Source of the DNA: Ectopseudomonas toyotomiensis | Lineage (GTDB): Bacteria; Pseudomonadota; Gammaproteobacteria; Pseudomonadales; Pseudomonadaceae | NCBI RefSeq assembly: GCF_900115695.1 | Contig: NZ_FOXK01000010.1 | Coordinates: 62,001 to 126,000, forward strand | Length of the DNA: 64,000 nt | Direction: 5' to 3' | In this document: positions 43,894 through 53,165 of the stretch, piece by piece | Numbering within the stretch: the stretch's first letter is position 1 | How the letters are laid out: the number at the start of each line of letters is the position of its first letter | Notes under the pieces: generated by a model | Database searches by the model: none | Seen by the model: the letters and a program-made list of their open reading frames with translations, nothing else | What the model was told of the DNA's origin: nothing | Made by a program: the position numbers and the translations under genes

Positions 43894-45762
43894 ATGCTCA
43901 ATAAATACCCTCTGTGGAAGTACCTGCTGATTTTGTCCGTTCTGGCAATCGGCCTGGTGTACTCCATTCCCAACCTTTATCCAGACGATCCTGCCGTACA
44001 GATCAGTGGCGCCAGCTCGGCGCTGAGCATCGAGCAGACGGATGTCGACCGTGCCAGCAAGGCTCTGCAGGACGTCGGTATTGCCGTCAAGGCTGCCAGC
44101 ATCGACGAGCGTGGCCGCGGTGGCCTGATTCGTCTGACCAGGCAGGATGACCAGTTGCCGGCCAAGGACATTGTCCGCCGCGCGCTGGGCGATGATTACG
44201 TCGTGGCGCTGAACCTGGCGCAAACCACCCCCGACTGGCTGCGTAGCCTGGGTGCGAGCCCGATGAAGCTCGGCCTGGACCTGTCTGGTGGTGTGCACTT
44301 CCTGCTGGAAGTCGACATGGACAAGGCGCTGGATGTGCGCCGCAAGGTCTATGAAGGTGAGATCAAGAGCCTGCTGCGCAAGGAGCGTATTCGCTACCGC
44401 AGCATGCCTGAAAGCAATGGCCGGATTCAGCTCGGCTTCGCCGACAGCGATGCGCTGGACAAGGCGCAGCGCCTGATCCGCAAGGATTACAGCGATTTCG
44501 AACTGACCACCGTCGAGCGCAGCGGCCAGCAGGTTCTGCAACTGGGCCTGACTCAGGCGAAAATCGCCGAGATTCGTGAGTACTCCATTCGCCAGAACCT
44601 CACCACTGTACGTAACCGCGTCAACGAACTGGGCGTGGCCGAGCCGCTGGTGCAGCGCCAGGGCGCCAACCGCATCGTGGTGGAGCTGCCGGGGGTGCAG
44701 GACACTGCCGAGGCCAAGCGTATTCTCGGCAAGACCGCCAACCTGGAGTTCCGTCTGCAGGCCGACCTCGATGCGCCGCGTGGCGCCACCGAGTCCTTTG
44801 GCTTCCGTGAGGAAGGTCGTCCGCCGGTACAACTGGAGCGTGAGCTGATCATCACCGGTGACCAGGTTACCGACGCTCAGGCCAGTTTCGACGAGAATGG
44901 TCGTCCGCAGGTGAATATCCGCCTCGACGGTCACGGCGGCGATCTGATGAACCGCGCCACGCGTAACAACGTCGGCCGCAGCATGGCGGTGATCTTCATC
45001 GAGCAGAAGCCGGTCACCCGCTACGTACGTCAGACTATCGATGGCGTCGAGCAGGAAGTTGCCGTTTCTTCCTTCGTGGAAGAGAAGAAGATCATCAGTC
45101 TGGCGACCATCCAGTCGGCACTGGGTAGCCAATTCCGCATCACTGGTCTGAACGGCCAGGGCGAATCGTCCGAGCTGGCGCTGCTGCTGCGCGCGGGTGG
45201 TCTGGCGGCACCGATGTACTTCGCTGAAGAGCGCACCATTGGCCCGAGCCTGGGTGCCGAGAACATTGCCAAGGGTATTGCTTCCACCGAGTGGGCGATG
45301 ATCTTCGTGGCTATCTTCATCATCGCCATCTATCGCTTCTTCGGTGTGCTGGCGACCGTTGCCCTGGCGTTCAACCTAGTGCTACTGGTCGGTCTGATGT
45401 CTGCCATTGGCGCGACCCTGACCCTGCCGGGTATCGCCGGTATCGTGTTGACCCTGGGTATGGCGGTTGACGCCAACGTACTGATTTTCTCGCGGATACG
45501 CGAGGAACTGGCCAATGGACTGCCGGTGCAGCGTGCCTTGCACGAGGGCTTCGATCGTGCCTATTCGGCGATTCTGGACAGTAACCTGACCACCTTGTTG
45601 GTCGGCGGCATCCTGTTCGCCATGGGGACCGGTCCGGTGAAGGGCTTCGCGGTAACGCTGTCGCTGGGCATCATTACCTCGATGTTCACCGCCATCATGT
45701 TCACCCGTGGTCTGGTCAACCTGATCTTCGGTGGCCGTAACTTCAAGAAGCTGTGGATCTGA
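43894..45762 (+). CDS. secD: Protein translocase subunit SecD
   Basis: A 622-residue protein: N-terminal membrane helix, large periplasmic P1 domain (LGLDLSGGVHFLLEVDMD), and five C-terminal membrane segments (ending AVTLSLGIITSMFTAIMFTR). With SecF it uses the proton-motive force to pull exported chains through SecYEG. Stop codon is 9 bases from secF. Confidence 0.96.
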   Translation: MLNKYPLWKYLLILSVLAIGLVYSIPNLYPDDPAVQISGASSALSIEQTDVDRASKALQDVGIAVKAASIDERGRGGLIRLTRQDDQLPAKDIVRRALGDDYVVALNLAQTTPDWLRSLGASPMKLGLDLSGGVHFLLEVDMDKALDVRRKVYEGEIKSLLRKERIRYRSMPESNGRIQLGFADSDALDKAQRLIRKDYSDFELTTVERSGQQVLQLGLTQAKIAEIREYSIRQNLTTVRNRVNELGVAEPLVQRQGANRIVVELPGVQDTAEAKRILGKTANLEFRLQADLDAPRGATESFGFREEGRPPVQLERELIITGDQVTDAQASFDENGRPQVNIRLDGHGGDLMNRATRNNVGRSMAVIFIEQKPVTRYVRQTIDGVEQEVAVSSFVEEKKIISLATIQSALGSQFRITGLNGQGESSELALLLRAGGLAAPMYFAEERTIGPSLGAENIAKGIASTEWAMIFVAIFIIAIYRFFGVLATVALAFNLVLLVGLMSAIGATLTLPGIAGIVLTLGMAVDANVLIFSRIREELANGLPVQRALHEGFDRAYSAILDSNLTTLLVGGILFAMGTGPVKGFAVTLSLGIITSMFTAIMFTRGLVNLIFGGRNFKKLWI

Positions 45763-45771
45763 GGTGCAGCC

Positions 45772-46689
45772 ATGATCAAGTCAACCATTCGTTTCATGGC
45801 GATCCGCAATATCGCCTTCTCCATTACGGTCGTGCTGACGCTGATCGGTCTCGGCGCGTTGTTCACCAAGGGGCTGAATTTCGGCCTGGATTTCACCGGT
45901 GGTACCCTGATCGAGCTGCAGTATGAGCAATCGGCCAATCTCGATCTGATCAAGACCGAGTTGGGCCAGGCAGGCTATGCCGATGCTGTGGTGCAGAGCT
46001 TTGGCGCCAGTACCGATGTGCTGGTGCGTCTGGCTGGCGATTCCCCTGATCTGGGTAATGAGGTAGCGGCTGCACTGCGCAAGGTCGACGAGGCCGCGCG
46101 CTTCGAGGTCAAGCGCGTCGAGTTCGTCGGCCCGCAGGTGGGTGAGGAACTGCGTGACCAGGGCGGTATCGCCATGCTCCTGGCGCTGGGCGGGATCATG
46201 CTCTACCTGGCTTTTCGCTTTCAGTGGAAGTTCGGTGTCGGTGCGATCGCGTCGCTGGTGCACGACGTGGTGATCACCCTGGGTGTGCTGGCGTTCTTCC
46301 AGATTCCATTCGACCTGACGGTGCTGGCGGCGGTGCTGGCGATGATCGGTTACTCGCTCAACGACACCATCATCATCTATGACCGGATTCGTGAGAACTT
46401 CCGTGTGCTGCGCAAGACCTCGCTGATCGAGAACATCGACGTTTCGATCACTCAGACCCTTCTGCGTACCATCGCTACCTCGCTGTCCACTGCGCTGGCC
46501 TTGTTGGCACTGCTGTTCTTCGGCGGTGACGTACTGGCGGCCTTCGCGCTGACCCTGTTGGTTGGTGTGGTGGTGGGGACCTACTCGTCGGTCTACATCG
46601 GCGCCACGGTGCTGGTATGGCTGAAGCTCAGCGTGGAGGACCTGATTCCTCCGGTGGCCGAGGCCGAGGCAGACGACGGTCGTCCATGA
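45772..46689 (+). CDS. secF: Protein translocase subunit SecF
   Basis: A 305-residue partner of SecD with the same 6-segment layout: GLNFGLDFTGGTLIELQY near residue 35 and NDTIIIYDRIREN in the C-terminal membrane part. Confidence 0.96.
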   Translation: MIKSTIRFMAIRNIAFSITVVLTLIGLGALFTKGLNFGLDFTGGTLIELQYEQSANLDLIKTELGQAGYADAVVQSFGASTDVLVRLAGDSPDLGNEVAAALRKVDEAARFEVKRVEFVGPQVGEELRDQGGIAMLLALGGIMLYLAFRFQWKFGVGAIASLVHDVVITLGVLAFFQIPFDLTVLAAVLAMIGYSLNDTIIIYDRIRENFRVLRKTSLIENIDVSITQTLLRTIATSLSTALALLALLFFGGDVLAAFALTLLVGVVVGTYSSVYIGATVLVWLKLSVEDLIPPVAEAEADDGRP

Positions 46690-46718
46690 TGTTGTGACGC
46701 GCTTCATGAAAGTCAGTG

Positions 46719-46753
46719 AAAGCCGCGGCAAGTCGAACTTGTCGCGGCTTTTT
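46719..46753 (+). terminator. Terminator after secF
   Basis: AAAGCCGCGGCAAGT with ACTTGTCGCGGCTTTTT: long hairpin ending in a T-run. Confidence 0.85.
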
Positions 46754-46806
46754 GCTGTCCTAGGCAGGGAGAAGGGCGCGAGTCGCCGAGCCTAGGAGAC
46801 ACAAAA

Positions 46807-47349
46807 ATGAATAAATCAATGTTGGTAGGTGCCGTACTGGGTGCTGTGGGTGTGACCGCTGGTGGGGCCGTCGCCACCTACAGTCTGGTCGATCGTGGCC
46901 CGGACTATGCAGAGGTGCTGGCCGTAACCCCGATCAATGAAACCGTGAAAACGCCGCGGGAAGTGTGCAAGGACGTGGCTGTCACCCGTCAACGTCCTGT
47001 GCAGGACCAGCACCAGATCGCTGGCACTGCTATCGGCGCCATTGCTGGTGGTCTGCTGGGTAATCAGGTCGGCGGCGGTACTGGCAAGAAGATTGCCACG
47101 GTGGCTGGTGCGGTCGGCGGCGGTTACGCCGGCAACAAGATTCAGGAAGGTATGCAGCAGCGAGATACCTATACCACCACCGAAACCCGCTGCAATACCG
47201 TGACCGACACCAGCGAGAAGCTGGTGGGCTATGACGTGAAATATCAGCTGGGCGAGAAGGTCGGTACCGTGCGCATGGATCGTGATCCGGGCAGCCGTAT
47301 TCCGGTCAACAAGCAAGGTGAGCTGGTGCTGGTGCAGCAGGCTCAGTAA
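46807..47349 (+). CDS. Glycine zipper 2TM domain protein
   Basis: A 180-residue envelope protein. Signal-like N-terminus (MLVGAVLGAVGVTAGGAVA), then the glycine-zipper region (GAIAGGLLGNQVGGG...GGGYAGNKI), and a C-terminal beta domain with one cysteine (TRCNTVTD). Members of this 17-kDa surface-antigen type associate with the outer membrane. Confidence 0.88.
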   Translation: MNKSMLVGAVLGAVGVTAGGAVATYSLVDRGPDYAEVLAVTPINETVKTPREVCKDVAVTRQRPVQDQHQIAGTAIGAIAGGLLGNQVGGGTGKKIATVAGAVGGGYAGNKIQEGMQQRDTYTTTETRCNTVTDTSEKLVGYDVKYQLGEKVGTVRMDRDPGSRIPVNKQGELVLVQQAQ

Positions 47350-47363
47350 GAATACAAAGCAAT

Positions 47364-47391
47364 AAAAAACGCCCCTCGGGGCGTTTTTTTA
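47364..47391. terminator. Bidirectional terminator
   Basis: ACGCCCC TC GGGGCGT with long A/T runs on both sides, between the glycine-zipper gene and suhB. Confidence 0.9.
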
Positions 47392-47406
47392 TTGCTCGAT
47401 TGGAAC

Positions 47407-48222
47407 TCAGCGCTTCATCGAGGGTGCCAGATGTGGCTGGATTGCGGTCAGCACGGCCTTGAAGCATTTGGTGTTACCGGCAACGATCTGGCCTTTCTCA
47501 AGGAATTCGTGGCCACCAGTGAAGTCGCTGACCAGGCCGCCTGCTTCCTGAATCAGCAGGGCGCCGGCTGCTATGTCCCACTCGGACAGGCCAAACTCCC
47601 AGAAGGCGTCGTAGCGGCCGGCTGCGACATAAGCCAGATCCAGGCTGGCGGCACCGGCACGGCGTACGCCGGCGGTCTGGCCGACCAGGCTGCGGAACAT
47701 GCCCAGGTAGTTCTCGAGGTTGTCCAACTGCTCGTTGCGGAATGGGAAGCCGGTGCCCAGTAGTGCGCCGTCCAGGCTCTTGCGGTTGCTCACGCGCAGG
47801 CGGCGACCGTTGAGGGCGGCGCCACGGCCGCGGCTGGCGGTGAATTCTTCCTGGCGTACCGGGTCGAGAACGATAGCGTGCTCAAGGCGGCCGCGATATT
47901 TGCAGGCGATGCTGATGGCGAAGTGCGGAACACCGCGGATGAAGTTGGTGGTGCCGTCCAGCGGGTCGATGATCCACTGGTAGTCGGCGCCGTCGCCACT
48001 GCCTTCCAGCACGCCGCCTTCTTCACCCAGGAAACTGTGGGTCGGGTAGGCCTTGCGAATGGCCTGGACGATCATCAACTCGGCGGCCTTGTCGACCTCG
48101 GTGACGTAATCATTGGCATCCTTCTCGTCTACCGAGATGACATCCAGGCGCTCGATGGAGCGAAAGATCATTTCACCGGCGCTGCGAGCGGCGCGCAGGG
48201 CGATATTCAGCATGGGCTGCAT
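47407..48222 (-). CDS. suhB: Inositol-1-monophosphatase family protein SuhB
   Basis: A 271-residue phosphatase with metal-binding motifs GEEGG (about 67-71), IDPLDGTTNF (85-94) and WDIAAGALLIQEAGG. In gamma-proteobacteria SuhB also joins the ribosomal RNA antitermination complex; in Pseudomonas it affects virulence gene control. Divergent from trmJ. Confidence 0.94.
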   Translation of the reverse strand: MQPMLNIALRAARSAGEMIFRSIERLDVISVDEKDANDYVTEVDKAAELMIVQAIRKAYPTHSFLGEEGGVLEGSGDGADYQWIIDPLDGTTNFIRGVPHFAISIACKYRGRLEHAIVLDPVRQEEFTASRGRGAALNGRRLRVSNRKSLDGALLGTGFPFRNEQLDNLENYLGMFRSLVGQTAGVRRAGAASLDLAYVAAGRYDAFWEFGLSEWDIAAGALLIQEAGGLVSDFTGGHEFLEKGQIVAGNTKCFKAVLTAIQPHLAPSMKR

Positions 48223-48358
48223 GGGAGGTTCACCTGGGGCGTTAAAGAAAGCCGGCCATGTTAGCAGAAAACCGTTGCCGATGAAGCGCCGTCTGTACGC
48301 TGCATGGCATTAATCGAAGGGCTTGGGTAAGATCGTTGCCCCCTGAAGATTTCTGAGA

Positions 48359-49147
48359 GTGTCTGCGTTGCTGGACAATATTCGCGTGGTTTTGGTGGGC
48401 ACCAGTCATCCGGGCAATATCGGCGGCGCGGCGCGGGCGATGAAAAACATGGGTCTGTCGCGTCTGGTGCTGGTCGAGCCAGAGGATTTTCCCAGTGGCG
48501 ACGCTGTGGCGCGCGCATCCGGCGCGACCGATGTGCTGGATGCTGCACAGGTTGTCGGTAGTCTTGAAGAGGCGCTGGTCGGTTGCAGTCTGGTGATCGG
48601 CACCAGTGCTCGCGATCGGCGTATTCCCTGGCCGCTGCTGGATCCGCGCGAGTGCGGCGTGACCAGTTGCGAGCAGGCCGCTGCTGGCGGCGAAGTGGCG
48701 TTGGTGTTCGGGCGTGAGTACGCCGGCTTGACCAATGAGGAGCTGCAGCGATGTCAATATCACGTGCATATCCCGTCCAATCCCGAGTTCAGTTCGCTGA
48801 ATCTGGCGGCGGCGGTGCAGGTGCTGGCCTATGAAGTTCGTATGGCGTGGCTCACGGCGCAGAATCTGCCGACCAAGGTAGAGAAGCTGGAGGCTACGGC
48901 CATGCTCAACTCCCAGGCGGCGACGGCGGATGAGCTGGAGTCTTTCTACGGTCATTTGCGGCGCGTGCTGGTGATGATCGGGTTTCTCGATCCGCAGAAG
49001 CCGCGGCACCTGATGACTCGCCTGCGTCGGCTTTATGGGCGCAGTGCGGTGAGCAAGTTGGAGATGAATATCCTGCGCGGCATCCTTACCGAGACAGAGA
49101 AGGCCGTGCGTGGAGAGCCTCACAAGCAGGGGAAGTCTGATGTTTGA
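48359..49147 (+). CDS. trmJ: tRNA (cytidine/uridine-2'-O-)-methyltransferase TrmJ
   Basis: A 262-residue SPOUT methyltransferase acting on position 32 of tRNA: VVLVGTSHPGNIGGAARAMK, and VALVFGREYAGLTNEELQRC and SLNLAAAVQVLAYE form the knotted SAM site. Start either GTG 48359 or TTG 48368 (MLDNIRVV, as in homologues). Overlaps cysE by 8 bases. Confidence 0.94.
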   Translation: MSALLDNIRVVLVGTSHPGNIGGAARAMKNMGLSRLVLVEPEDFPSGDAVARASGATDVLDAAQVVGSLEEALVGCSLVIGTSARDRRIPWPLLDPRECGVTSCEQAAAGGEVALVFGREYAGLTNEELQRCQYHVHIPSNPEFSSLNLAAAVQVLAYEVRMAWLTAQNLPTKVEKLEATAMLNSQAATADELESFYGHLRRVLVMIGFLDPQKPRHLMTRLRRLYGRSAVSKLEMNILRGILTETEKAVRGEPHKQGKSDV

Positions 49148-49919
49148 ACGCATTCGAGAAGATATCCAGGGCGTTTTTCACCGTGATCCGGCAGCGCGTA
49201 ATGCCTTCGAGGTGGTGACCTGCTATCCGGGGCTGCACGCCGTGTGGTTGCATCGTGTGGCGCATGCGCTGTGGCGTTCGGGCTGGAAGTGGCTGGCGCG
49301 CGTGGTGTCCAATTTCGGGCGCTGGATGACCGGTATCGAGATTCATCCGGGGGCGAAGATCGGGCGTCGCTTCTTCATTGATCACGGCATGGGTATCGTG
49401 ATTGGCGAGACCGCCGAGATCGGCAATGACGTCACGCTCTATCAAGGGGTGACGCTGGGTGGTACCAGCTGGAACAAGGGCAAGCGCCATCCCACTCTGG
49501 AGGACGGTGTGGTGGTCGGTGCCGGGGCCAAGGTGCTGGGGCCGTTCACTGTCGGTGCGGGTGCCAAGATCGGCTCCAATGCGGTGGTGACCAAGGCTGT
49601 GCCGGCGGGTGCGACTGCGGTGGGCATTCCTGGCAAGATCATCGTCAAGTCCGACGACGAGCAGGAGGCCAAGCGCCAGGCCATGGCCGAGAAGATCGGT
49701 TTCGATGCCTACGGCGTCGGTCAGGATATGCCCGACCCGGTGGCGCGTGCCATCGGCCAACTGCTCGATCATCTGCATGCTGTAGATGGTCGGCTCGAGG
49801 ATGTCAGCAAGGCACTGGCCTCGATGGATTGTGGCTACCGCGCCAAGGCCCTGCCTGCATTGCGCGATGAAGACTTCGCCGAGGTGTGCAAGGGGCAGGG
49901 CGACAAGCCTGCCGCCTGA
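49140..49919 (+). CDS. cysE: Serine O-acetyltransferase
   Basis: A 259-residue hexapeptide-repeat acetyltransferase: FFIDHGMGIVIGETAEIGND, LYQGVTLGGTSWNKGKRHPT and the left-handed helix repeats. It makes O-acetylserine for cysteine; supply of cysteine next to iscS is fitting. ATG 49140 lies in the end of trmJ. Confidence 0.95.
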   Translation: MFERIREDIQGVFHRDPAARNAFEVVTCYPGLHAVWLHRVAHALWRSGWKWLARVVSNFGRWMTGIEIHPGAKIGRRFFIDHGMGIVIGETAEIGNDVTLYQGVTLGGTSWNKGKRHPTLEDGVVVGAGAKVLGPFTVGAGAKIGSNAVVTKAVPAGATAVGIPGKIIVKSDDEQEAKRQAMAEKIGFDAYGVGQDMPDPVARAIGQLLDHLHAVDGRLEDVSKALASMDCGYRAKALPALRDEDFAEVCKGQGDKPAA

Positions 49920-49924
49920 TGCGC

Positions 49925-49958
49925 GCAGAGGCGGCATTTGCTATCATGCCGCCTCTTT
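49925..49958 (+). terminator. Terminator after cysE
   Basis: AGAGGCGGCAT and ATGCCGCCTCT pair, followed by TTTTT. Confidence 0.88.
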
Positions 49959-49991
49959 TTGCGGTCAATCCTGAGTAAATCAATCGGTCTT

Positions 49992-50016
49992 ATAGTTGAC
50001 TTAAATACTCGGAAAT
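49992..50016 (+). promoter_or_regulatory. Putative IscR type 1 binding site
   Basis: ATAGTTGACTTAAATACTCG plus GAAAT resembles the type 1 IscR consensus (ATAxxTGACTxxxxxAGTC). It overlaps TTGACT, the likely -35 element, 40-64 bases before iscR. Holo-IscR would repress the operon here. Confidence 0.7.
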
Positions 50017-50055
50017 TGCATACTTCGCCGCAATTCAGTGATTCGTGGTAGAGCC

Positions 50056-50547
50056 ATGCGACTGACCACCAAAGGCCGTTACGCCGTTACCGCCATGCTG
50101 GATCTGGCGCTGCACGCACAGCACGGTCCCGTTTCCCTGGCCGATATATCCGAGCGGCAGGGCATCTCCCTGTCTTATCTCGAGCAACTGTTCGCCAAGC
50201 TGCGCCGTGGCAGTCTGGTTTCCAGTGTTCGCGGGCCAGGTGGCGGCTATCAGCTTTCGCGTGACATGCGCGGCATTCAGGTGGCTCAGGTGATCGATGC
50301 GGTCAACGAGTCGGTAGATGCCACGCGTTGCCAGGGGCAAGGCGATTGCCATTCTGGCGACACCTGTCTGACCCATCACCTGTGGTGCGATCTCAGTCAG
50401 CAGATTCATGAGTTCCTCAGTGGCATCAGTCTGGCCGATCTGGTCGCGCGCCGTGAGGTTCAAGAGGTCGCGTTGCGCCAGGATCAGCGCCGCTGCAATG
50501 GCAGGACGCCGCGCCTGGATAAGATTGAAGCGTCTGCCATCGAGTGA
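50056..50547 (+). CDS. iscR: Fe-S cluster assembly regulator IscR
   Basis: A 163-residue Rrf2-family regulator. Winged HTH (residues about 1-60), then [2Fe-2S] ligands Cys92, Cys98, Cys104 and His107. ATG 50056 (MRLTTKGRYAVTAMLDLALH) is the family start. First gene of the isc operon. Confidence 0.97.
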   Translation: MRLTTKGRYAVTAMLDLALHAQHGPVSLADISERQGISLSYLEQLFAKLRRGSLVSSVRGPGGGYQLSRDMRGIQVAQVIDAVNESVDATRCQGQGDCHSGDTCLTHHLWCDLSQQIHEFLSGISLADLVARREVQEVALRQDQRRCNGRTPRLDKIEASAIE

Positions 50548-50577
50548 GCAGGGCGTTTGCCTGATAGGAGAAACCTA

Positions 50578-51792
50578 ATGAAATTGCCCATTTACCTCGA
50601 TTATTCTGCCACCACGCCGGTAGATCCGCGTGTTGCGCAGAAGATGAGTGAATGCCTGCTGGTCGACGGTAACTTTGGCAACCCGGCTTCGCGCTCCCAC
50701 GTCTTCGGCTGGAAGGCCGAAGAAGCCGTGGAGAACTCACGTCGCCAGGTCGCCGAGCTGGTCAATGCCGACCCACGCGAGATCGTCTGGACCAGCGGTG
50801 CAACCGAGTCCAATAACCTGGCAATCAAGGGTGTTGCGCACTTCTATACCAGCAAGGGCAAACACATCATCACCTCGAAGATCGAGCACAAGGCGGTACT
50901 GGATACCACTCGCCAGCTTGAGCGCGAAGGTTTCGAAGTGACCTATCTGGAGCCGGGCGAGGATGGCCTGATTACGCCGGCCATGGTCGAAGCCGCGCTG
51001 CGTGAAGACACCGTGTTGGTGTCGGTCATGCACGTCAACAACGAAATCGGCACCATCAACGACATCGCCGCCATCGGCGAGCTGACTCGTTCGCGCGGCG
51101 TACTGCTGCATGTCGATGCGGCGCAGTCCACCGGCAAGGTGGAAATCGACCTGGAGAAGATGAAGGTCGACCTGATGTCTTTCTCCGCGCACAAGACCTA
51201 TGGTCCCAAGGGCGTCGGTGCTCTTTACGTTCGCCGCAAGCCGCGCGTACGTCTGGAAGCGCAGACTCACGGTGGCGGTCACGAGCGCGGTATGCGCTCG
51301 GGTACCCTGGCCACTCACCAGTGCGTCGGCATGGGTGAAGCGTTCCGCATCGCCAAGGAAGAAATGGCTGCAGAGAATCAGCGTATCGCCGCTCTGCGTG
51401 ATCGTTTCTACCGCCAGCTGGAAGATATGGAAGAGCTGTACGTGAATGGCAGTCTGACTGCTCGCGTGCCGCACAACCTCAACCTGAGTTTCAACTACGT
51501 CGAGGGTGAGTCGCTGATCATGGCGCTCAAGGATCTTGCCGTATCGTCCGGTTCGGCATGCACCTCGGCTTCCCTGGAGCCGTCCTACGTGCTGCGTGCT
51601 CTGGGCCGCAACGATGAACTGGCGCATAGCTCGATTCGCTTCACCTTCGGTCGTTTCACCACCGAAGAAGAGGTCGACTACGCCGCTGCCAAGGTCCGTG
51701 AGGCCGTGGACAAGCTGCGCGAACTGTCGCCCCTGTGGGATATGTTCAAAGAAGGTGTCGACATTTCCTCCGTGGAATGGGCAGCACACTGA
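50578..51792 (+). CDS. iscS: Cysteine desulfurase IscS
   Basis: A 404-residue PLP enzyme: PLP-Lys206 in SFSAHKTYGPKG and the persulfide Cys328 in SSGSACTSASLEPS. It provides sulfur for clusters and tRNA thiolation. TAGGAG seven bases before ATG 50578. Confidence 0.98.
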   Translation: MKLPIYLDYSATTPVDPRVAQKMSECLLVDGNFGNPASRSHVFGWKAEEAVENSRRQVAELVNADPREIVWTSGATESNNLAIKGVAHFYTSKGKHIITSKIEHKAVLDTTRQLEREGFEVTYLEPGEDGLITPAMVEAALREDTVLVSVMHVNNEIGTINDIAAIGELTRSRGVLLHVDAAQSTGKVEIDLEKMKVDLMSFSAHKTYGPKGVGALYVRRKPRVRLEAQTHGGGHERGMRSGTLATHQCVGMGEAFRIAKEEMAAENQRIAALRDRFYRQLEDMEELYVNGSLTARVPHNLNLSFNYVEGESLIMALKDLAVSSGSACTSASLEPSYVLRALGRNDELAHSSIRFTFGRFTTEEEVDYAAAKVREAVDKLRELSPLWDMFKEGVDISSVEWAAH

Positions 51793-51865
51793 TAGCTGCC
51801 GAGGCGGATCGCTCGATGGGCGATCCGACCTGAAGAGCGGCACCTGATGAGAGAGGAAGTACAAC

Positions 51866-52252
51866 ATGGCTTACAGTGACAAGGTCATCGACCACTACGA
51901 AAATCCGCGTAACGTCGGCAAACTCAATGCCGAAGATCCGGATGTCGGCACCGGCATGGTCGGTGCACCGGCCTGTGGCGACGTGATGCGCCTGCAGATC
52001 AAGGTCAACGAGAGCGGCGTTATCGAAGACGCCAAGTTCAAGACCTACGGTTGTGGTTCCGCTATCGCCTCCAGCTCCCTCGCTACCGAGTGGATGAAGG
52101 GCAAGACCCTGGATGAGGCCGAAAGCATCAAGAACACCCAGCTCGCCGAAGAACTGGCGTTGCCGCCGGTTAAGATTCACTGCTCTGTGCTCGCCGAAGA
52201 TGCCATCAAGGCCGCTGTGCGCGACTACAAGCAGAAGAAAGGCTTGCTCTGA
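51866..52252 (+). CDS. iscU: Fe-S scaffold protein IscU
   Basis: A 128-residue scaffold with cluster ligands Cys37, Cys63 and Cys106, and the HscA-recognition motif LPPVK at 99-103. Confidence 0.98.
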   Translation: MAYSDKVIDHYENPRNVGKLNAEDPDVGTGMVGAPACGDVMRLQIKVNESGVIEDAKFKTYGCGSAIASSSLATEWMKGKTLDEAESIKNTQLAEELALPPVKIHCSVLAEDAIKAAVRDYKQKKGLL

Positions 52253-52265
52253 TACGAGGTTTGTA

Positions 52266-52589
52266 ATGGCCATCACCATGTCTGAAGCAGCTGCCCGCCA
52301 CGTGCAACGCTCTCTTGAAGGGCGCGGCAAGGGTGAGGGTATTCGCCTGGGTGTGCGCACTACCGGTTGCTCCGGCCTGGCCTACGTGCTCGAGTTCGTC
52401 GATGAGCTGGCGGCAGAGGATCAGGTATTCGAGAGCCATGGCGTCAAGGTGATCATCGATCCCAAGAGCCTGGTCTATCTCGATGGCACTGAATTGGACT
52501 TCGTCAAGGAAGGCCTCAACGAGGGCTTCAAGTTCATCAACCCCAACGTGCGCGGCGAATGCGGTTGCGGCGAAAGCTTCAACGTTTGA
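52266..52589 (+). CDS. iscA: Iron-sulfur assembly protein IscA
   Basis: A 107-residue A-type carrier with Cys35, Cys99 and Cys101 (GECGCGES). ATG 52266 lies 13 bases after iscU. Confidence 0.97.
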   Translation: MAITMSEAAARHVQRSLEGRGKGEGIRLGVRTTGCSGLAYVLEFVDELAAEDQVFESHGVKVIIDPKSLVYLDGTELDFVKEGLNEGFKFINPNVRGECGCGESFNV

Positions 52590-52598
52590 GGCATTCTC

Positions 52599-53120
52599 GT
52601 GGGTAATCCGTGTCACTTCGCCCTGTTCGACCTGCAGCCGGGCTTTCGCCTCGATCTGGAGCAGCTGGCTGTCCGCTACCGTGAGCTGGCGCGTCAGGTT
52701 CATCCGGATCGTTTCGCCGATGCCGGTGAGCGTGAGCAGCGCATAGCGCTTGAGCGCTCGGCCTGTCTCAACGAGGCGTATCAGGTTCTGAAAACGCCGT
52801 CTCAGCGTGCGCGCTACCTGCTTGCGATGCGTGGCCCCGAGCTGCCCTTGGAAGTGACGGTGCAGGATCCGGATTTCCTTCTGCAGCAGATGCAGCTGCG
52901 AGAAGAGCTGGAAGAACTGCAGGACGATGCCGATCTGGCCGGTGTCGCCGCTTTCAAGCGTCGTCTGAAAACAGCGCAGGAGCAGCTCAACGACCGCTTC
53001 GCTGCTTGCTGGGATGACGAAGCTCGCCGTGAAGAGGCCGAGCGCCTGATGCGCCGCATGCAGTTCCTCGACAAGCTCTCCCATGAAGTGCGCCAGTTAG
53101 AAGAGCGCCTCGACGATTAA
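52599..53120 (+). CDS. hscB: Co-chaperone HscB
   Basis: A 173-residue J-type co-chaperone: N-terminal J-domain with HPD at 35-37 and a C-terminal three-helix domain binding IscU. Start GTG 52599, preceded by TTGAGG. Confidence 0.96.
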   Translation: MGNPCHFALFDLQPGFRLDLEQLAVRYRELARQVHPDRFADAGEREQRIALERSACLNEAYQVLKTPSQRARYLLAMRGPELPLEVTVQDPDFLLQQMQLREELEELQDDADLAGVAAFKRRLKTAQEQLNDRFAACWDDEARREEAERLMRRMQFLDKLSHEVRQLEERLDD

Positions 53121-53165
53121 CCTGTAGGTTGCCACGGCAGCCTGCCTGATGACTTCAAGAAGACC